DNA of 64,000 nucleotides from Leuconostoc inhae (GCF_019656015.1 NZ_BPKW01000001.1:310001-374000); one strand, 5' to 3'. Numbered from the stretch's first letter, positions 9,528 through 17,740 are shown. Translations and numbers: made by a program. Notes: generated by a model from the letters alone, not told the origin.

Positions 9528-10937
9528 ATGGAGCATGTACATAACGTACATGATGTTAACCTTATGACTTATGATATAAAAAAAATTAATGCCGATACAA
9601 TCAGTGTCATCAGCGCGTATTTGAGATTACGTGGCAAGCATACAGTTTTATTAGAATCTGTGCCAACATCGCAAGAAAAATCTCGTTATTCTATTTTAGG
9701 TTTGGACCCTGTTCATGAGTTTCAAGCAACAAGCACTCACATTAATATTGATGGTCAGCTATCCGAAAGTTTAGATCCCTTACATGTATTGAGTGATTTA
9801 GTGGTCACAAACTCAGTAGTTAATGAGCACATACCGTTTCAGGGAGGAGCTATTGGTTATGTAGGATTTGATACGATTGCTACTTATGAAAATATTGGAC
9901 AACAACCTGAAGATGAGCTAAACATGCCTGATATTCATATGTTTTTGTATGAAACGTTTATTATTTTTGATCATCAAAATGAAACGTTAACAATTATAGC
10001 AGATAACGTTTATTCTAAACGTGAATCATTAGAGCGACAGCATGCATTATCTAACATTGAAAAGCGGTTACGACAACAAGTTAAGGCAGAGATGATTGCT
10101 GAAACATTACAGCCTCTTGAACCGAAATCCAATATGAGTCGAAAAGAATTTACATCAATTGTTAATCGTACTAAACAGTTAATAACAGATGGTGATATGT
10201 TTCAAATGGTACCATCCCAACGTTTTAGCTTTGATTTTAAAAATGATTCATTTGATTTTTATCGACAGTTACGTCGAACAAATCCTTCGCCATACATGTA
10301 TTATTTGGATCTTGGAGAAACTCAAATTGTTGGTTCTTCACCGGAAAGTTTAGTGACTGTTCGTGGTGATAAAGTGACAACAAATCCAATTGCTGGTACA
10401 CGTAAACGTGGTAAAACAGCACATGAAGATAGTAAAATTGCATCAGCATTAAAACATGATGAAAAAGAGCTTGCTGAACATAAAATGTTAGTAGACTTAG
10501 GACGGAACGACTTAGGAAAAATTTCAGAATACGGTACTGTCAAAGTCACAACTTTTTTAGATATTCAAAAATATAGATATGTCATGCATTTAGTGTCTGA
10601 GGTGCAGGGTAAATTGCGGGTGGGTACGCCAGCCATTGATGCTTTAAAAGCAACTTTGCCAGCGGGTACAGTGAGTGGTGCCCCCAAGGTAAGGGCACTA
10701 AAACGTATTTATGAGATGGAACCTACTAAACGTGGTGTTTATGCTGGTGCCATTGGTTACTTATCAAAAGATAATCAAATGGATTTCGCGATTGCCATTA
10801 GAACAATGGTTGTTAAAAATGGTAAGGGTTATGTGCAGGCCGGTGCAGGTATTGTGTATGATTCTATCCCCGAAAATGAGTACGAAGAAACATTTAATAA
10901 AGCAAAAGCATTACTAAGTGTGGGAGAAAAACGATGA
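9528..10937 (+). CDS. trpE: Anthranilate synthase component I
   Basis: This chorismate-using enzyme (469 residues from ATG 9528) works with TrpG to make anthranilate. The C-terminal chorismate-binding domain shows GDMFQMVPSQRFS, GSSPESLV, IAGTRKRG, DLGRNDLG, LPAGTVSGAPK and QAGAGIVYDS. The N-terminal LLESVPTSQEKSRYSILG holds the tryptophan feedback-inhibition region. The start is uncertain: ATG 9528 and ATG 9564 are in frame, neither has a good Shine-Dalgarno sequence, and a hairpin lies between them. It is placed sixth in the operon, after trpA. It overlaps trpG by 4 bases. Confidence 0.94.
   Translation: MEHVHNVHDVNLMTYDIKKINADTISVISAYLRLRGKHTVLLESVPTSQEKSRYSILGLDPVHEFQATSTHINIDGQLSESLDPLHVLSDLVVTNSVVNEHIPFQGGAIGYVGFDTIATYENIGQQPEDELNMPDIHMFLYETFIIFDHQNETLTIIADNVYSKRESLERQHALSNIEKRLRQQVKAEMIAETLQPLEPKSNMSRKEFTSIVNRTKQLITDGDMFQMVPSQRFSFDFKNDSFDFYRQLRRTNPSPYMYYLDLGETQIVGSSPESLVTVRGDKVTTNPIAGTRKRGKTAHEDSKIASALKHDEKELAEHKMLVDLGRNDLGKISEYGTVKVTTFLDIQKYRYVMHLVSEVQGKLRVGTPAIDALKATLPAGTVSGAPKVRALKRIYEMEPTKRGVYAGAIGYLSKDNQMDFAIAIRTMVVKNGKGYVQAGAGIVYDSIPENEYEETFNKAKALLSVGEKR
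9534..9552. repeat. Perfect inverted repeat at the trpE start
   Basis: CATGTAC and GTACATG flank ATAAC, between the two candidate trpE start codons. In RNA it would form a 7-bp hairpin within the initiation region. It could limit ribosome loading on trpE; this is inference. Confidence 0.6.
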
Positions 10938-11506
10938 TTCTATTAGTTGATAATTATGATTCATTTACGTATAATTTAGCACAAATTGTTGGAAAAATGA
11001 CGGAATTAAAAATACTGCGTAATGATGACAAACGGTTATATGATGTGGCAGATCAAGCTTCGGGCATCATTTTTTCGCCAGGGCCAGGCCAACCAAGTGA
11101 AGCTGGTGAAATGGAAAATATGATTCAGCGATACGCCGATAAAGTGCCATTGCTTGGTATATGTTTAGGCCACCAAGCAATTGGTGAAGTATTCGGTGGG
11201 GTTGTAACACATGCAACAACTATTCGGCATGGTAAGGTTTCTGAAATGCGTATCATTGAACCGTCAGCATTATTTTCATCACAGACTACATCAGTCATGC
11301 GTTACCACTCACTTATTATCAAATCCACTCAAATGCCAGATGATTTTGTTGTGACTGGACGCGCTTGCGACGATGGTGAGGTCATGGCAATGCAGCATAT
11401 AACATTACCAATTTTTGGATTGCAATTTCATCCAGAATCAATTGGCACCCCAGAGGGTGAAAAAATGATTAAGAAATTTGTCTTACTGACGCAACAAATA
11501 AACTAA
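10934..11506 (+). CDS. trpG: Anthranilate synthase component II (glutamine amidotransferase)
   Basis: This 190-residue class I amidotransferase supplies ammonia from glutamine to TrpE. The nucleophile Cys is in LLGICLGHQAIGE and the His/Glu pair in LQFHPESIGTPEG; the oxyanion region is IFSPGPGQP. It is the last gene of the operon and overlaps trpE by ATGA. It might also serve as PabA for folate synthesis, as in some Gram-positive bacteria, but nothing here shows that. Confidence 0.95.
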   Translation: MILLVDNYDSFTYNLAQIVGKMTELKILRNDDKRLYDVADQASGIIFSPGPGQPSEAGEMENMIQRYADKVPLLGICLGHQAIGEVFGGVVTHATTIRHGKVSEMRIIEPSALFSSQTTSVMRYHSLIIKSTQMPDDFVVTGRACDDGEVMAMQHITLPIFGLQFHPESIGTPEGEKMIKKFVLLTQQIN

Positions 11507-11630
11507 GGTTCTGTAATTTTTGTAGGTGAACAGATTTTTAAGGAATTGTTAAATCAATCACAATTTAAGTAATATTTGTTAAACTGTAAGGGTTGCTAGT
11601 AATTAAAAAAAGTAATTAAACTACAAATGG

Positions 11631-11714
11631 TATGAGCGTTCACAACAGATCGGCTCTAAAAAAACAAACTGATGAGCACGTTGCCGTTACGGTGTTCAAA
11701 AAACAAACGGAGGG
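11631..11714 (+). promoter_or_regulatory. Structured leader of pnuC, probable NAD+-II (pnuC-motif) riboswitch
   Basis: Between trpG and pnuC the RNA can form GAGC/GCTC (11634-11637 with 11653-11656) and GAGCAC/GTGTTC (11674-11679 with 11692-11697). Within the second loop, CCGTT (11684-11688) is complementary to AACGG (11706-11710), just in front of and overlapping the GGAGGG ribosome site (11709-11714). This gives an H-type pseudoknot that hides the site. Gene context and the pseudoknot agree with the pnuC-motif riboswitch class of Lactobacillales; a covariance-model match was not possible here. Confidence 0.5.
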
Positions 11715-11723
11715 CATGCTGAC

Positions 11724-12428
11724 ATGCTAAAAATATTAAAAACGTTGAATGAATCCTGGATATTTGACTTACTAGGGGTCGCCATCGTTATTTTTACGGC
11801 CTATATGTCAGGTTATCTTTTTGAAGATTTGACAAAGACATCATATTTTTCAAACATTGTTTGGGCCAAATATGTACCATTTGGGATGTTATCAGTTATC
11901 TCATCTAGTTTATCAATTATGTCAACACGCCTAACAGCAAGATTAAATAAATTTGGTAATATTATAGGGACTGTTAATACGTTAATGTCAGGGGCAATTG
12001 ATTTTACTCTTGGCAATAGTGAGGCTATATTAACATACCCAGTATCATTTTTGATTAATGCTGCAGCAGTTAAAGGATGGCATGAGTACGGCGATAAACG
12101 CGTTAATCGTGTGACTGATTTCATTAAATGGCTGCCACTTGTGATTGGTGGCGCAATACTATTAAGCTTAGGATTGAATTATTTAGCTTTTCAAAATACA
12201 AGTCCGTTATTTTGGCTGGCGAGCGCAGTGTTTAGTTTATCATTGATTCCAAATATATTAAATGTTTTTAAAATTGAAGATCAATGGCTTTTTTGGATTT
12301 TTTATAATTTGGTGCAATTAGCTAAAGCTATTGCGCAAGGCAATTTTGCCAATATTGGAAAATATTTATATTATATCGTTAACAGTGGTGTTGCTTATCC
12401 AATATGGCGTATGGCTAGACAAAAATAG
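11724..12428 (+). CDS. pnuC: Nicotinamide riboside/mononucleotide transporter, PnuC family
   Basis: This 234-residue protein has about seven hydrophobic segments and the PnuC C-terminal signature FWIFYNLVQLAKAIAQGN followed by FANIGKYLYYIVN. PnuC proteins are facilitators that take up nicotinamide riboside for NAD synthesis, with trapping by a kinase in the cell. The strong GGAGGG ribosome site lies inside a possible pseudoknot, consistent with ligand-controlled translation. It is monocistronic: the trp operon ends 217 bases before and a terminator follows. Confidence 0.85.
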   Translation: MLKILKTLNESWIFDLLGVAIVIFTAYMSGYLFEDLTKTSYFSNIVWAKYVPFGMLSVISSSLSIMSTRLTARLNKFGNIIGTVNTLMSGAIDFTLGNSEAILTYPVSFLINAAAVKGWHEYGDKRVNRVTDFIKWLPLVIGGAILLSLGLNYLAFQNTSPLFWLASAVFSLSLIPNILNVFKIEDQWLFWIFYNLVQLAKAIAQGNFANIGKYLYYIVNSGVAYPIWRMARQK

Positions 12429-12449
12429 TCACAATGACTGATGATCTTG

Positions 12450-12473
12450 AAGACGTTTTAAAACGTCTTTTTT
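12450..12473 (+). terminator. Intrinsic terminator after pnuC
   Basis: The self-complementary AAGACGTTTTAAAACGTCTT ends in a run of six T and lies 22 bases after the pnuC stop. Confidence 0.85.
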
Positions 12474-12561
12474 AGTTCAAAATTTTTGAGGCCTGTTTGG
12501 AACACGTAGTTCATCATGTTAAAATAAATAAGTACTTATTAGTTGTAACAGGAGCAATTAA

Positions 12562-13158
12562 ATGATTAAAAATTTAGTAGTCGCGTCAAATAATTCAGCA
12601 AAAACAGATGAAATTAAAAGCGTATTTGCAGAATTTGGTATATCAGTGGTTAATTACCGTGAATTAATAGATGAAAAAAATTTTCCGAGTGAAACTGTTG
12701 CCGACCAATATACTAACGCATTAAACAAAGCACGTTATATTCAACAATTTTTACCAAATGATAATATCTTAGCTGATGATACTGGTGCCTATTTTAATGC
12801 TTTCCCTGATCGCTTTGGCTTAACTACTTCACGTGAGTTAAAGGCACTCGGATTAATTTCAGTTCGTGAAGAAGATGACTATTTGTTATCGTTGTATAAG
12901 CCACTTTTAAATCGTGGTGCCTATTTAGAGGCTTTATTTGTACTGATTACCTCTACAGGAAAAACTTTAAGTAGTATTGGACGTGGTGGCGTTTTACTAG
13001 CCAAAAGTGAGCGCGGTAAGTATGCTGTTGGTTTTGATACATTATTTGAAGCTGAGAATGGTAAAACATTTGCTGAAATGCCAATGGCTGAACGAGTGTT
13101 ATACTCTCACCGAGGTCGTGCAGCAAAAAAATTATTGCAAAAGATTAACTACGATTGA
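12562..13158 (+). CDS. rdgB: Non-canonical purine NTP pyrophosphatase (RdgB/HAM1 family)
   Basis: This 198-residue enzyme removes dITP, dXTP and similar bases from the nucleotide pool. The family pattern is clear: VVASNNSAKTDEI at the start, the ILADDTGAYF metal/base region, GRGGVLL, then VGFDTLFEAENGKTFAEM and the late YSHRGRAAKKLL. The order and length match the HAM1 fold, although FG-Y-DP is changed to VGFDTLF. A clear AGGAG precedes the ATG. It has its own weak promoter region and no operon partner. Confidence 0.88.
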   Translation: MIKNLVVASNNSAKTDEIKSVFAEFGISVVNYRELIDEKNFPSETVADQYTNALNKARYIQQFLPNDNILADDTGAYFNAFPDRFGLTTSRELKALGLISVREEDDYLLSLYKPLLNRGAYLEALFVLITSTGKTLSSIGRGGVLLAKSERGKYAVGFDTLFEAENGKTFAEMPMAERVLYSHRGRAAKKLLQKINYD

Positions 13159-13228
13159 TGACATAGCAAGTCAGGTGGTTTATTTTTTGAATGATATTAT
13201 GCTAAAATATATTAAAATAAAAAAAAGA

Positions 13229-13257
13229 TTGCTATTCTTAAAAAAATCAGCTATACT
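13229..13257 (+). promoter_or_regulatory. Promoter of a short transcript
   Basis: TTGCTA (13229-13234) and TATACT (13252-13257) are separated by 17 bases, giving an expected start near 13264. No reading frame begins within the next 60 bases before a strong terminator. Confidence 0.65.
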
Positions 13258-13263
13258 ATAGAG

Positions 13264-13326
13264 GACCAACTGGGTAGAATCTATCTACCTACCCGCCACC
13301 TATTCTTCGGAGTAGGTGGCGTTTTT
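13264..13326 (+). ncRNA. Candidate small RNA or attenuated leader of about 63 nt
   Basis: The predicted transcript contains two hairpins. The first can pair GGGTAG (13272-13277) with CTACCC (13289-13294) or, alternatively, GGTAGA with the inner TCTACC. The second is a 12-bp stem (13294-13305 with 13310-13321) closed by a TTCG tetraloop and followed by a T-run, a near-ideal terminator. It lies between rdgB and tex with about 180 bases still to go before tex, which has its own TATAAT at 13435. I do not recognise a known RNA family. Confidence 0.45.
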
Positions 13327-13411
13327 AATTGCATGAATTGTTGCCATTATAAAAAATCCATTAAAGGTTTAATGATAAATTCTAAAGTTTTAAAATATCT
13401 TGAAATTATTG

Positions 13412-13440
13412 TTATTGAAATTTCAAATTCACGTTATAAT
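13412..13440 (+). promoter_or_regulatory. Promoter of tex
   Basis: TTATTG (13412-13417) and TATAAT (13435-13440) are 17 bases apart. The spacer contains the palindrome TTGAAATTTCAA, which may or may not be an operator. Confidence 0.55.
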
Positions 13441-13503
13441 TAATAGATAGCACGCAATAATGGATAATTTATTTTTTGAAAGAAGATAACGGTAAACAAT
13501 CAC

Positions 13504-15693
13504 ATGACAGAGCTCGTTTTAACAGAACTAACACAGGCAGACACTGCTAAAAATGTTTCCCAGGTACTTAATATTCCTTTTAAGCAAGTTAACGCAACCC
13601 TCACTTTATTAGTCGATGGCGCTACAGTGCCTTTCATTTCTCGTTATCGTAAGGAAATGACTGGTGAACTTGATGAAGTGCAAATTAGAGATATTCAGTC
13701 GGCAGCTAAAAAAGTACAAGATTTGGTTGATCGTAAGCACACTGTTTTAAAGGCGATTCAAGAGCAACAACAACTCACACCGGATTTGCGAAAAGCAATT
13801 CAATCAGCAGAAACACTGCAAATTGTGGAGGACTTATATCTACCCTATAAGCAAAAACGACGTACAAAAGCAATGGTAGCTCGAGAAAACGGCTTGCAAC
13901 CACTGGCCGATTTTGTCATGTCACATGTCACAGCTGCTATTCCTAGTGCAGCGTATATTAACGATTCATTACCAACTCAAGAAGCTGTGTTAGCTGGATT
14001 ACATGAAATCTTAGCCGAACAAATTGGTGAAAATGCCAATTACAGACAATGGTTACGTACGCGAATGGCTGCAGATGGGATGTTAATATCCAATCTCAAG
14101 CGTTCTGGCAAAGAAAAAGATGAGCAAGAAATTTATGGGCAATATTATGATTATAACGAGTCAATTAAATCATTGCTGGACAATAAATTTCGGATTTTAG
14201 CAGTCAATCGTGGCGAAAAAGAAGGTGTTTTAACAGTTAAAATTGATTTTACTGAAGCACGCATGATTCATTTTATTCAAACCAAAGAATTAGGGGGACA
14301 ACCCACCTCTGGATCAGGATATCAAGTATTACGAGCAGCAATTGAGGATGCGTATAAACGATTTATCCAACCCGCTGTATCGCGTGAAATTCGACAAGAA
14401 TTAACGACACAAGCACAGGAACAAGCGATTAGAGTTTTTGGAAATAACTTGTATCATCTATTAATGCAGGCACCACTAAAAAACAAGATTGTCATGGGAT
14501 TTGATCCAGGATTTAGAACAGGGTCTAAATTAGCTATTATTGATGAAAATGGTAAATTTTTAAAGAAACAAGTTATTTATCCGCATAAACCAGCTAATGC
14601 TCAGCAACGGCAGGAAGCAGGTGAACTATTTGAATCACTGATACATGACTTTGATGTGCAATTAGTTGCCATTGGAAATGGTACGGCTTCACGTGAATCA
14701 GAGGAATTTGTGGCAGCTCACTTACCACATGGTGTACAGTATGCAATTGTTAATGAAGCTGGTGCTTCAGTTTATTCTGCATCAGATGTGGCGCGTGAAG
14801 AGTTCCCTGAGTTACATGTTGAAGAACGTTCGGCTATTTCAATCGGTCGACGTATTCAGGATCCTTTAGCGGAATTAATTAAAATCGACCCAAAATCAGT
14901 TGGTGTGGGTCAATATCAACATGATCTTAATGCTAAATCACTTGATGAGCAAGTTGATCATGTCATAGAGACAGCAGTTAACCAAGTCGGTGTTAATTTA
15001 AATACAGCAAGTGCAGCATTATTGACGCATATTGCTGGTTTAAACAAAGTTTTAGCTCAAAATATTGTGATATATCGTGATGCCATTGGCGAATTCACCT
15101 CTCGGACGCAACTTAAAAAAGTGACCCGCTTGGGACCTAAAGCATTTGAACAATCAGCAGGTTTTTTGCGTATTTTGTCAGGCAAAAATGTATTGGATAA
15201 CACAGATATTCATCCGGAAAGTTATCCGGCCGCAAAACAACTCTTAGAATTAGCGCATGTAACTCCACAAACATTGGCAACGGAATCAGCGAATCAAGCG
15301 TTAAGAACTTTAGATAAAGTTGATATAGCAGATGAATTGGGAATTGGTATACAAACATTACATGATGTCATTAATAGCTTACAAAAGCCTGGCCGTGATG
15401 GCCGTTCTGAAATGGTCGGAGCGCTATTAAAATCAGACATTCTGCATATTGAGGATTTAAAAGCTGGCATGAAAATGCAGGGTACTGTGCGAAATGTTGT
15501 TGATTTTGGTGCATTTGTTGATCTTGGTGTTAAACACGATGGACTAGTTCACATTTCTCGCTTGGCAAAACGTCGTGTAAAATCACCATCTGAGGTTGTT
15601 GCTGTTGGTGATATTGTTGACGTCTGGGTGGTTGACGTTGATGAGAAACGTCAACGAATCGGACTAACAATGATTAGTCCAGAGGAGAGATAA
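13504..15693 (+). CDS. tex: Tex-family RNA-binding transcription accessory protein
   Basis: This 729-residue protein has the Tex order: N-terminal helical domain, YqgF-like RNase H fold beginning at VMGFDPGFRTGSKLAI (about 331), two helix-hairpin-helix motifs (GVNLNTASAALLTHIAGL near 498) and a C-terminal S1 domain (MKMQGTVRNVVDFGAFVDLG, about 657-725). VPFISRYRKEMTGELDE near the start is a family hallmark. Tex binds RNA and is linked to transcription and translation quality control. The GNAT gene follows 3 bases after its stop and is probably co-transcribed. Confidence 0.95.
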   Translation: MTELVLTELTQADTAKNVSQVLNIPFKQVNATLTLLVDGATVPFISRYRKEMTGELDEVQIRDIQSAAKKVQDLVDRKHTVLKAIQEQQQLTPDLRKAIQSAETLQIVEDLYLPYKQKRRTKAMVARENGLQPLADFVMSHVTAAIPSAAYINDSLPTQEAVLAGLHEILAEQIGENANYRQWLRTRMAADGMLISNLKRSGKEKDEQEIYGQYYDYNESIKSLLDNKFRILAVNRGEKEGVLTVKIDFTEARMIHFIQTKELGGQPTSGSGYQVLRAAIEDAYKRFIQPAVSREIRQELTTQAQEQAIRVFGNNLYHLLMQAPLKNKIVMGFDPGFRTGSKLAIIDENGKFLKKQVIYPHKPANAQQRQEAGELFESLIHDFDVQLVAIGNGTASRESEEFVAAHLPHGVQYAIVNEAGASVYSASDVAREEFPELHVEERSAISIGRRIQDPLAELIKIDPKSVGVGQYQHDLNAKSLDEQVDHVIETAVNQVGVNLNTASAALLTHIAGLNKVLAQNIVIYRDAIGEFTSRTQLKKVTRLGPKAFEQSAGFLRILSGKNVLDNTDIHPESYPAAKQLLELAHVTPQTLATESANQALRTLDKVDIADELGIGIQTLHDVINSLQKPGRDGRSEMVGALLKSDILHIEDLKAGMKMQGTVRNVVDFGAFVDLGVKHDGLVHISRLAKRRVKSPSEVVAVGDIVDVWVVDVDEKRQRIGLTMISPEER

Positions 15694-15696
15694 GTG

Positions 15697-16266
15697 ATGA
15701 TCATTCAACCTGCAACACAAATGGATCAGGCAGCAATTTTGAAGCTAGAACAAACAATTTTTGACGATATGGCCTTAGACATATATGACGAACTGAGTGT
15801 CGCTGACGTGCAAGCAGCATGGACGCTTGCGGTCGCAACATCAGAAAAAAGTCGTTATCATTATAGTCGTGCGATAGTTGCCAAAAATGATGAGAATATC
15901 GTAGTGGGTGTTGCTTTTGGTTATCCAGATACAGAAGAAAAGATACTTGATAACGCGTTGCAGACTATATTAGCTGACAAATATAGCTATCATCGCTGGC
16001 TGTTTAGTGATCCAGAAGTTTTTGACAACGAATGGTATCTCGATTCAATTGTTGTGACAGATGCTGCACGCGGACAAGGTATTGGTAAGCAATTGATCAA
16101 GGCTGCTGAAATTCGTGCCAAGCAAGAAAATCGAGAAACGATCGGATTAAATGTTGACAATGTCAATCCTAGAGCTCAAAAGCTATACACAGCACTAGGT
16201 TTTGAGCCAGTAGGGAAAATAACAATCGGAAAACATGACTACACACATATGCAAAAAAAGGTATAA
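15697..16266 (+). CDS. GNAT-family N-acetyltransferase
   Basis: This is a 189-residue GNAT protein. The acetyl-CoA loop is IVVTDAARGQGIGKQLIKAA (about 122-141), followed by NVDNVNPRAQKLYTALGFEP, the usual end of the fold. An early insertion of about 40 residues gives it a longer N-terminal half than minimal GNATs. The AGAGGAGAGA ribosome site inside the tex 3' end serves either GTG 15694 or ATG 15697; ATG is chosen for spacing and codon. The substrate cannot be told from sequence. Confidence 0.8.
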   Translation: MIIQPATQMDQAAILKLEQTIFDDMALDIYDELSVADVQAAWTLAVATSEKSRYHYSRAIVAKNDENIVVGVAFGYPDTEEKILDNALQTILADKYSYHRWLFSDPEVFDNEWYLDSIVVTDAARGQGIGKQLIKAAEIRAKQENRETIGLNVDNVNPRAQKLYTALGFEPVGKITIGKHDYTHMQKKV

Positions 16267-16336
16267 AAAAAGTCTTAGCTGTGAAGGGCTCCAAGAAAGT
16301 TAAACACAAATCTAACTGACATGGCGCTCTTTTATT

Positions 16337-16540
16337 ATGTCAAAATATAGTTTTGAACAGAAAGTAGAAGTTGTAGAAGACTATTTTTCTGGGACACTGA
16401 CACAAAAAGAATTGGTACAACACTTAAACTTGAATTGCAACAGGCTTGTATGGCCTTGGCTGTCTCAAAAAAACAACAAAAACGACCAAGCGGGATACGA
16501 GCAATTGTACACAGTTATCAAGGAACGTTATATCAATTAA
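16337..16540 (+). pseudogene. IS3-family OrfA (helix-turn-helix transposase subunit) remnant
   Basis: The first 34 codons read MSKYSFEQKVEVVEDYFSG followed by TLTQKELVQHL, the start of an IS3/IS150-type OrfA with its helix-turn-helix. After about codon 35 the frame loses family character and stops at codon 68, and no OrfB follows. The 60 bases before it have no clear terminal repeat that I can pair. It is a broken insertion sequence beside the tex operon. Confidence 0.65.
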
Positions 16541-16584
16541 GACCATATCGTCAGCAATTAGACAATCTGCAGTATGTGACGTAA
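16426..16584 (+). pseudogene. Out-of-frame 3' gene fragment overlapping the transposase remnant
   Basis: A different frame from the transposase reads KLELQQACMALAVSKKQQKR and continues for 52 codons, ending in PYRQQLDNLQYVT and a stop. Its composition looks protein-like and it ends 1 base before a terminator-type hairpin, as a real gene end would. It may be the tail of an unknown gene joined to the IS remnant, or a frameshifted continuation of OrfA. I do not recognise it. Confidence 0.35.
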
Positions 16585-16585
16585 A

Positions 16586-16630
16586 AGCAAGGGCCTAACC
16601 CCTGTTGAAATCAGGAATCAAGCCCTTGCT
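16586..16630. terminator. Hairpin terminator between IS remnant and the minus-strand pair
   Basis: AGCAAGGGC (16586-16594) pairs with GCCCTTGCT (16622-16630), and the loop holds a further CCTG/CAGG pair (16601-16604 with 16612-16615). It lies 70 bases downstream of the small partner gene on the minus strand. The flanking T-runs are poor, so efficiency is uncertain. Confidence 0.55.
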
Positions 16631-16699
16631 GTATCATAAATTTATTTGTCTAACTTTTTTAGATTCCTTTACTTCGAACGGGCTTTTTAATATGCTACG

Positions 16700-17050
16700 T
16701 TAATTATTTTTAAATTCAGTAGTTAATTTTTTACTTACATCCGTTAATTCTTCTATATAAGACTTAGCAAGATAATTTAATACTGCTAGAATAGTCTCGT
16801 TATTAACACGTTCAAAATGAGTGTCAATATACTTGAAAAAAGAACGAAAATCATCAATTGACATATTTTGAATATCAACACTTGGTTCATTGATTAATTT
16901 AACGCGCGTTTGGATTAGAATGTCCTTGAACGTTCTAGAATTTGCCCCAATTTGCCCCAAAATTAATGCAAGAGAAACTGGTTTTTCGTACGAATCATCT
17001 AGTGATTCAGCTATTTCACTCAAAGCGAGTTTGATTAATTCGTTATCCAT
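16700..17050 (-). CDS. Small helical protein, candidate bacteriocin immunity protein
   Basis: This 116-residue soluble protein has no signal peptide and no membrane segment. It reads as four or five amphipathic helices, with SIDDFRSFFKYIDTHFERVN in the middle and a Lys-rich tail. Length, helical make-up and position fit class II bacteriocin immunity proteins, but no family motif was recognised. Its ATG begins 3 bases after the stop of the secreted-peptide gene, so the two are made from one mRNA. A general toxin-neutralising or accessory role is inferred from this coupling alone. Confidence 0.45.
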   Translation of the reverse strand: MDNELIKLALSEIAESLDDSYEKPVSLALILGQIGANSRTFKDILIQTRVKLINEPSVDIQNMSIDDFRSFFKYIDTHFERVNNETILAVLNYLAKSYIEELTDVSKKLTTEFKNN

Positions 17051-17053
17051 AAG

Positions 17054-17518
17054 TTAGATTAACCAGCTAATACCTTCAGCGAGGGCGTTTGCCACACTTA
17101 CTGCTGTAGAGTTTGATACACTACCACGCAGCGCACGGTAAGTAGCGTCGTAAACTGCCTGTGATGGAACATCTGCCCATTTCAGCAAAGGTTTTAATTC
17201 TGATGAAATAGCGCCAAAATTTCTGTCAAATGCATTAGCAGCAGTTTTCCCACCCAGTTTTTGAACTACTGATTTAGCAGCGGAACGGTTATTTAAGATG
17301 GTTTTAATAGCTGTCTTAGCTAGTTTAGACATACCATATTTCGATTCTTGCAATGTCCTATCGCTGTAAACGCTGTTTCCGTTTGATAATGATGATACAA
17401 CTGTGTTGATATCATTATTGCTTGTTGTGTCTGCTGACACAGTCGGAGCACTGACGGCGAATAGCCCAGCCCCCACAATAGTAGCCGCGGCTAAAGAAAA
17501 GTTTTTTGTTAATTGCAT
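17054..17518 (-). CDS. Secreted peptide precursor, candidate bacteriocin-like protein
   Basis: The 154-residue product begins MQLTKNFSLAAATIVGAGLF and has a classic Sec signal peptide with a likely cleavage after VSA (residue 29). The mature part of about 125 residues is cationic, cysteine-free and helical in its second half (SKLAKTAIKTILNNRSAA; QKLGGKTAANAFDRNFG), and ends in the hydrophobic AEGISWLI. There is no LPXTG, lipobox or enzymatic motif. The ribosome site is strong (GGAGG, 8 bases from ATG). With a tightly coupled small gene downstream and IS debris on both sides, a secreted antimicrobial is the best reading; an adhesin or stress exoprotein is possible. Confidence 0.45.
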   Translation of the reverse strand: MQLTKNFSLAAATIVGAGLFAVSAPTVSADTTSNNDINTVVSSLSNGNSVYSDRTLQESKYGMSKLAKTAIKTILNNRSAAKSVVQKLGGKTAANAFDRNFGAISSELKPLLKWADVPSQAVYDATYRALRGSVSNSTAVSVANALAEGISWLI

Positions 17519-17596
17519 TTAAATATTCCTCCAAAAAAAATAATGTAATAATTTAATTGAATCATAATATTTGTAATATGTCAAAACCCATTTTAT

Positions 17597-17638
17597 ATTT
17601 TAAAAGCGCATAGATTAATTTCTATGCGCTTTTAAAAT
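17597..17638. terminator. Terminator between YitT gene and secreted-peptide gene
   Basis: An 18-bp perfect inverted repeat (17597-17614 with 17621-17638) has A/T runs at both ends. It lies downstream of the minus-strand YitT gene and upstream of the secreted-peptide gene, and should stop read-through into the latter. Confidence 0.75.
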
Positions 17639-17740
17639 ATTCAGAATGCGTAGAACAGTTCTGGTGCAAAGTTTAAAAACAGCCCATAATCGTATCTTAG
17701 TTTATCATGCTGACGGTTTAATTGATCAACATGGCCTTGA

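Noticed and set aside
13007-13261. 84-codon frame overlapping the end of rdgB
   Set aside because: It overlaps rdgB in another frame, has no ribosome site, and its end runs through the promoter at 13229-13257.
13264-13500. Type I toxin-antitoxin locus around the short RNA
   Set aside because: No Fst-like hydrophobic small reading frame was found on either strand. The only minus-strand candidate is a 15-codon polar frame.
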